A DNA stretch of 8,158 nt, from NCBI GenBank assembly GCA_017964755.1, contig JAGCRI010000135.1, positions 1 to 8,158 of the forward strand, in the 5' to 3' direction. Positions 4,985 through 8,158 of this stretch are shown here, one piece after another. The notes under the pieces were generated by a model. The model made no database searches and was not told where the DNA came from. It saw only the letters and a program-made list of their open reading frames with translations. A program made the translations under genes and the position numbers. The stretch's first letter is position 1; each line of letters starts with the position of its first letter. Source of the stretch: Bacteroidales bacterium (GTDB lineage: Bacteria; Bacteroidota; Bacteroidia; Bacteroidales; WCHB1-69).

Positions 4985-6841
4985 TTATCGTAGATATATC
5001 ATTAATGCCGTAATATCTGATGGACTTACCCCACTTATTCTTGACGCCTGTCCCAGATTTGTTGGCTTTACCCTTTTAAGTTTTTCACGAGCTTCGAGTG
5101 ATAATGCAGGCATATTTTCGTATTGGATGTTTTGGGGTATTTTTATGTTTTCCAAATGCAGTAGTTTTTCTGCATTTTGTTCCTCCTTTTTAATATAATT
5201 GTCGTATTTTATATAAATTTCACTATTGGTTATTTCTTCATCAGTAGCATTTATTTCTTTGAAGAATTCTGTCAATTCTTGTGCAAATTCAACCAGTTTC
5301 CTCAACGAAACTTGAGGCCGCAACAGTACATTTTCATATTTCAAATGCTGTGTCAGAGGCGGTGTTCCCACACTTTCCAAGTAAGAATTTATCTTGTCTG
5401 GATTTACGTTTTTTGTTTTAAAATAGGTTTCTATTTTTTCTTGGCGTTCATATTTTTCCTCCATTTTTTTCATCCTTTCCTCATCAATGGTTCCAATTTT
5501 GAAACCTATCGGAGTAAGTCTGAAATCAGCGTTATCCTGTCTTAAAAGTATTCTGTATTCTGCTCTTGATGTGAACATTCTGTAAGGATCTTCAACACCC
5601 TTTGTTACCAAATCATCAATAAGTACACCTATGTATGATTGGTTGCGTGTCATTATCAAAGGCTCTTTTTCTTGTATGGAAAGTGAAGCGTTTATGCCAG
5701 CAACCAAGCCTTGTCCTGCTGCTTCTTCGTAGCCAGTTGTTCCGTTTATTTGTCCCGCCAAATATAGGTTTGGGACAATTTTCGACTCTAATGAAAAGTG
5801 CAATTCACGCGGGTCAAAGTAATCATATTCTATTGCATATCCGGGTCTGATTATTGTAGCATTTTCAAGCCCGGGAATGTGGTGTAACGCTTCAACCTGT
5901 ACATTTTCGGGTAGCGATGATGAGAAGCCGTTTAGGTAAAACTCGTACGTGCTTTTCCCTTCTGGTTCAATGAAAAGTTGGTGTCTGTCTCTTTCAGAGA
6001 ACCTCTCTATTTTATCTTCAATTGATGGGCAGTATCTTGGTCCGACTCCTTTAATTCTACCTTGAAACATTGGTGAATATTTGAACCCGGTGCGGAGTAT
6101 CTCATGAACTTTTTCGTTAGTATATGTGATATGGCAACTCTCCTGTTCAGTCAGTTTTGGTGTATCTGTGAATGAGAATTTTGATGGATTATCATCTCCT
6201 TTTTGTTCTTCAGTTTTGCAGAAATCGATTGTTCTTCCGTCTATTCTTACTGGTGTTCCTGTTTTCAGTTGTTTAACTGTAATCCCCAAATCTTTCAATT
6301 GGTCGGACAATTTGAAAGAGGCCTCCTCCCCTATCCTACCGCCTGAGAAGTTCACTTCTCCGATATGGATTCTTCCGTTCAAGAATGTCCCGTTAGTGAG
6401 GATTATTTTTTTTGCTTTGATTATCGCGCCTTGCAGAGTCTTCACCCCGCAGGCTTTGCCATTTTCGGTGATTATTTCTGTTACGGTATCCTGTCTAAGA
6501 TTCAGATTATCGACTTTCTCCAATGTCTTCTTCCAAAATGCTGAAAACGCATATTTATCGCATTGTGCTCTTGGACTCCACATCGCTGGTCCTTTCGACA
6601 TATTGAGCATTCTGAACTGAATCATTGTGTTGTCCGTCACTATTCCTGTCAGACCGCCGAGTGCATCTATTTCGCGCACAATTTGTCCTTTCGCCACGCC
6701 GCCGATTGCCGGATTACACGACATGTGCGCTATAAGACATAAATTCATTGAAATCAGCAGAGTTTTACTTCCCATTTTTGCGCTCACTGCTGCCGCTTCA
6801 CAACCTGCGTGCCCCGCCCCTACTACTATTACATCGTACAT
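4985..6841 (-). CDS. mnmG: tRNA uridine-5-carboxymethylaminomethyl(34) synthesis enzyme MnmG
   Basis: FAD-dependent cytoplasmic enzyme that, with the GTPase MnmE, installs the (carboxymethyl)aminomethyl group on C5 of wobble uridine 34 in a subset of tRNAs. The 618-residue length is normal. N-terminal FAD Rossmann motif: VGAGHAGCEAA (7-17). MSCNPAIGGVAKGQ (40-53) carries Cys42, and VGPRYCPSIEDK (265-276) carries Cys270; these match the two redox cysteines of E. coli MnmG (Cys47, Cys277). Further landmarks: MSKGPAMWSPRAQCDK (80-95), LKTGTPVRIDGRT (191-203), LAGQINGTTGYEEAAGQG (360-377), GVEDPYRMFTSRAEYRILLR (414-433), and the C-terminal NLGQASRISGVSPSDI that helps bind MnmE and tRNA. The start ATG (6839-6841) has an SD-like AAAGGA upstream. 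It follows ybeY on the same strand after 49 bases and is probably co-transcribed with it. Intact; no anomalies seen. Confidence 0.99.
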   Translation of the reverse strand: MYDVIVVGAGHAGCEAAAVSAKMGSKTLLISMNLCLIAHMSCNPAIGGVAKGQIVREIDALGGLTGIVTDNTMIQFRMLNMSKGPAMWSPRAQCDKYAFSAFWKKTLEKVDNLNLRQDTVTEIITENGKACGVKTLQGAIIKAKKIILTNGTFLNGRIHIGEVNFSGGRIGEEASFKLSDQLKDLGITVKQLKTGTPVRIDGRTIDFCKTEEQKGDDNPSKFSFTDTPKLTEQESCHITYTNEKVHEILRTGFKYSPMFQGRIKGVGPRYCPSIEDKIERFSERDRHQLFIEPEGKSTYEFYLNGFSSSLPENVQVEALHHIPGLENATIIRPGYAIEYDYFDPRELHFSLESKIVPNLYLAGQINGTTGYEEAAGQGLVAGINASLSIQEKEPLIMTRNQSYIGVLIDDLVTKGVEDPYRMFTSRAEYRILLRQDNADFRLTPIGFKIGTIDEERMKKMEEKYERQEKIETYFKTKNVNPDKINSYLESVGTPPLTQHLKYENVLLRPQVSLRKLVEFAQELTEFFKEINATDEEITNSEIYIKYDNYIKKEEQNAEKLLHLENIKIPQNIQYENMPALSLEAREKLKRVKPTNLGQASRISGVSPSDITALMIYLR

Positions 6842-6844
6842 TTT

Positions 6845-6850
6845 TCCTTT
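6845..6850 (-). promoter_or_regulatory. SD-like ribosome binding site of mnmG
   Basis: Read on the minus strand, AAAGGA ends 3 bases before the mnmG ATG. Recognisable Shine-Dalgarno sequences are uncommon in Bacteroidota, and the spacing is short, so it may be a purine-rich stretch only. It abuts the CACGTG palindrome. Confidence 0.35.
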
Positions 6851-6866
6851 GTTTTCACGTGGAACA
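6850..6866. promoter_or_regulatory. parS-like CACGTG palindrome between ybeY and mnmG
   Basis: The plus strand reads TGTTTTCACGTGGAACA, centred on CACGTG (6856-6861). The minus strand reads TGTTCCACGTGAAAACA. The ParB/Spo0J-binding parS consensus is TGTTNCACGTGAAACA: the first 14 minus-strand bases match it exactly, after which one extra A shifts the terminal CA. The position directly upstream of mnmG (gidA), often linked to origin-proximal par loci in bacteria, makes a segregation site plausible. A role as operator for mnmG is the alternative. Known consensus; function here inferred. Confidence 0.5.
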
Positions 6867-6890
6867 TATATCGTAACTATTTGTATATCT

Positions 6891-7322
6891 TTATTTTGTC
6901 TTTTTAGAATATTTGTGGAACAAATTCATGTAGAATGTCTCTTTCTCTCTCATCACTTTCTCTTCTTCCTTATTTTTGTCTTTATATCCGCACAAATGAA
7001 GTATGCCATGTATCAATACTCTTTTCAGTTCTGCTTCGAAATCTACGTTATATGTTTTTGCATTTTCCACCACCCTATCAATGCTTATTGCAATGTCGCC
7101 TGAGATAATATTATTTTCGGTATAGTCAAATGTAATTATGTCAGTATAGAAATCGTGGCTGAGGTATTTTACATTAATGGCTAAAAGGTCTTCATCATTG
7201 TAAAACACGTAATTTATGTCACCGCATTTTTTGCCTTCGTTTTCGATTGTCCTTTTAATCCAGCGTTTGTACGCTAATTTGTCTTTTAGTGTGAACTTTG
7301 TTTCGGTTTGGAATAATATCAT
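6891..7322 (-). CDS. ybeY: endoribonuclease YbeY, 16S rRNA maturation factor
   Basis: Metal-dependent single-strand endoribonuclease involved in 16S rRNA 3'-end processing and ribosome quality control, acting in the cytoplasm. The chosen start is the ATG at 7320-7322 (protein begins MILFQTETKF), giving 143 residues, a normal YbeY size. The frame stays open for 50 more codons upstream, but that extension crosses the promoter region and the sufS coding sequence and is not expected to be translated. Motifs: YTDIITFDY (59-67), SGDIAIS (74-80) and the metal site HGILHLCGYKD (105-115). The two metal His are His105 and His109; the usual third His is Asp115, and the Arg of the usual YRxKD motif is Leu (YLSHD, 53-57). 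Both changes are, as I recall, common in Bacteroidota YbeY. A leader of about 15 bases with purine-rich AAGAGAAAGAAA precedes the start. mnmG follows after 49 bases. Confidence 0.95.
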   Translation of the reverse strand: MILFQTETKFTLKDKLAYKRWIKRTIENEGKKCGDINYVFYNDEDLLAINVKYLSHDFYTDIITFDYTENNIISGDIAISIDRVVENAKTYNVDFEAELKRVLIHGILHLCGYKDKNKEEEKVMREKETFYMNLFHKYSKKTK

Positions 7323-7340
7323 TTTCTTTCTCTTTTTATC

Positions 7341-7372
7341 TTGCAAAGTTACTTTAAATTTCATTACCTTTG
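7341..7372 (+). promoter_or_regulatory. sufS promoter (-33 TTG, -7 TACCTTTG)
   Basis: TACCTTTG (7365-7372) matches the TAnnTTTG -7 consensus exactly, with TTG (7341-7343) 21 bases upstream as the -33 element. Sixteen bases separate the -7 element from the sufS ATG at 7389. It is interleaved with the divergent ybeY promoter: the -33 of each sits in the complement of the -7 of the other. Confidence 0.78.
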
Positions 7373-7375
7373 CAA
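7344..7375 (-). promoter_or_regulatory. ybeY-mnmG promoter (-33 TTG, -7 TAACTTTG)
   Basis: On the minus strand, TAACTTTG (plus coordinates 7344-7351) matches the Bacteroidota -7 consensus TAnnTTTG exactly. A TTG (7373-7375) lies 21 bases upstream as the -33 element. The -7 element ends 21 bases before the ybeY ATG, giving a short leader. This promoter occupies almost the same bases as the divergent sufS promoter. Confidence 0.75.
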
Positions 7376-7388
7376 CAAATTTTACGAG

Positions 7389-8158
7389 ATGAACAGACAG
7401 GATTTTCCAATTCTCAATCAGCTGGTCAATAAGCGGCCGCTTGTCTATCTTGACAATGCGGCTACAACACAACGGCCTGAATGTGTAATTAATTCATTAT
7501 CAGAATATTATAACACAATCAATAGCAATATTCATCGCGGAGTACATCATTTGAGCCAACTTGCCACGTCAAGTTTTGAGGAAGCGCGCGATGCTGTTAG
7601 GGCTTTTATTAATGCCAAATCCAGTGCCGAAATCGTGTTTACACGTGGAACAACCGAATCAATTAACTTGATTTCAGTGTCTTACGGAAAAAAGTTTATT
7701 CATTCTGGAGATGAGATTATCATTTCAGAGATGGAACATCACGCCAATATTGTCCCGTGGCAGTTCGTATGTGAGGAACGCGGAGCCACCCTTAAAGTGA
7801 TTCCGATTAGCGATGATGGTGTGCTGGATATTGAAGCGTTTAAAAAACTTATTTCGCCGAAAACGAAAATTGTTTCAGTTGCCCATGTTTCCAATACTTT
7901 GGGAACAATTAATCCAGTGAAGAAAATTATTTCTATTGCTCATAGTCATGGAGTTCCGGTTCTCATTGACGGGGCTCAAGCGATTTCTCATGAGCTGGTT
8001 GACGTGCAAGATTTGGATTGTGATTTTTACTGCTTTTCTGGTCATAAAATGTACGCTCCGATGGGAGTGGGGGTGATGTACGGCAAAAAGCAATGGCTGG
8101 AAGAGATGCCACCGTATCAGGGTGGGGGAGAGATGATTAAGAAAGTTACGTTTGATCA
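7389..8158 (+). CDS. sufS: cysteine desulfurase SufS (3' partial)
   Basis: PLP-dependent enzyme that converts L-cysteine to L-alanine and passes persulfide sulfur to Fe-S cluster assembly (SUF system); cytoplasmic, fold type I. The frame is open from the ATG at 7389 to the window edge, giving 256 of about 405 residues. Motifs: VYLDNAATTQRP (19-30), NIHRGVHHLSQLAT (47-60), FTRGTTESINL (84-94) for the PLP phosphate, EMEHHANIVPWQ (114-125) with the ring-stacking His117, HVSNTLGTINP (166-176), LIDGAQA (192-198) with Asp194 holding the pyridine nitrogen, and FSGHKMYAPMG (216-226) with Lys220 as the Schiff-base lysine. PYQGGGEMI (242-250) also matches SufS. The catalytic cysteine lies beyond the window. 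The closest relative in E. coli is SufS rather than IscS or CsdA by these motifs. It starts its own unit, divergent from ybeY; any suf partners would be downstream. Confidence 0.97.
   Translation, partial: MNRQDFPILNQLVNKRPLVYLDNAATTQRPECVINSLSEYYNTINSNIHRGVHHLSQLATSSFEEARDAVRAFINAKSSAEIVFTRGTTESINLISVSYGKKFIHSGDEIIISEMEHHANIVPWQFVCEERGATLKVIPISDDGVLDIEAFKKLISPKTKIVSVAHVSNTLGTINPVKKIISIAHSHGVPVLIDGAQAISHELVDVQDLDCDFYCFSGHKMYAPMGVGVMYGKKQWLEEMPPYQGGGEMIKKVTFD

Larger units (their letters stand above)
7341..7375. repeat. inverted repeat formed by the two divergent promoters
   Basis: TTGCAAAG (7341-7348) and CTTTGCAA (7368-7375) are exact reverse complements separated by 19 bases; extended to 11 bases per arm they match at 10. 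The arms are the -33/-7 elements of the two promoters, so the symmetry is largely explained by promoter function, though a dimeric regulator could also use it. Confidence 0.7.

Noticed and set aside
6126..7103. Plus-strand ORFs (6126-6620, 6627-7103, also 5177-5545 and 5635-5850) opposite mnmG and ybeY
   Set aside because: They are antisense to highly conserved genes; the apparent hydrophobic stretches are what complementary reading of these genes gives.
7323..7472. 50-codon N-terminal extension of ybeY
   Set aside because: It would run through both promoters and antisense to the start of sufS; the shorter start gives the usual YbeY length and has a fitting leader.
7875..8093. Minus-strand ORF of 72 codons within sufS
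   Set aside because: It is antisense to a clear SufS coding sequence with intact active-site motifs.

Overview
The window looks like chromosomal DNA from an AT-rich member of the Bacteroidota, probably Bacteroidales-like. Four things point there: a GldD lipoprotein, a T9SS/gliding-type C-terminal domain (CHU_C), promoter elements of the Bacteroidetes form TAnnTTTG, and YbeY and acyltransferase variants typical of that phylum. No mobile element, CRISPR array, rRNA or tRNA was seen.

Left part (1-3392, all on +). The window opens inside a glycerolipid acyltransferase-like gene whose start lies off the left edge. Two bases after it comes gldD. After a 108-base gap follow an ECF sigma factor and, 12 bases later, a single-pass membrane protein. 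This last protein has an anti-sigma-like cytoplasmic N-terminus, a long Asn/Ser-rich linker, and an Ig-like plus CHU_C (T9SS type B) C-terminus. It is the least ordinary protein here: it looks like a sigma/anti-sigma pair whose sensor end resembles a T9SS cargo domain.

Middle (3393-4984). A 439-base, very AT-rich noncoding stretch carries two DnaA-box-like 9-mers and small inverted repeats. It ends in a consensus -7 promoter element only 4 bases before a start codon. Next come two overlapping + strand genes: a secreted carboxypeptidase-regulatory-like protein and a tiny two-helix membrane protein resembling DUF6132 without its cysteines.

Right part (4985-8158). mnmG and ybeY are encoded on the - strand, ybeY first, with a parS-like CACGTG palindrome in the 49-base gap between them. 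Divergent from ybeY is sufS (+), which runs off the right edge. The ybeY and sufS promoters overlap as near mirror images.

Base use changes across the window. The left + strand genes are strongly C-rich over G, clearest in gldD, whereas the + strand genes right of 3800 are G- and T-biased. Together with the AT-rich gap, the DnaA-like boxes, mnmG nearby and the parS-like site, this makes 3393-3831 a speculative replication-origin candidate. The housekeeping genes (mnmG: tRNA U34 modification; ybeY: rRNA processing; sufS: Fe-S sulfur supply) are ordinary. The sigma/CHU_C pair and the noncoding stretch deserve attention.
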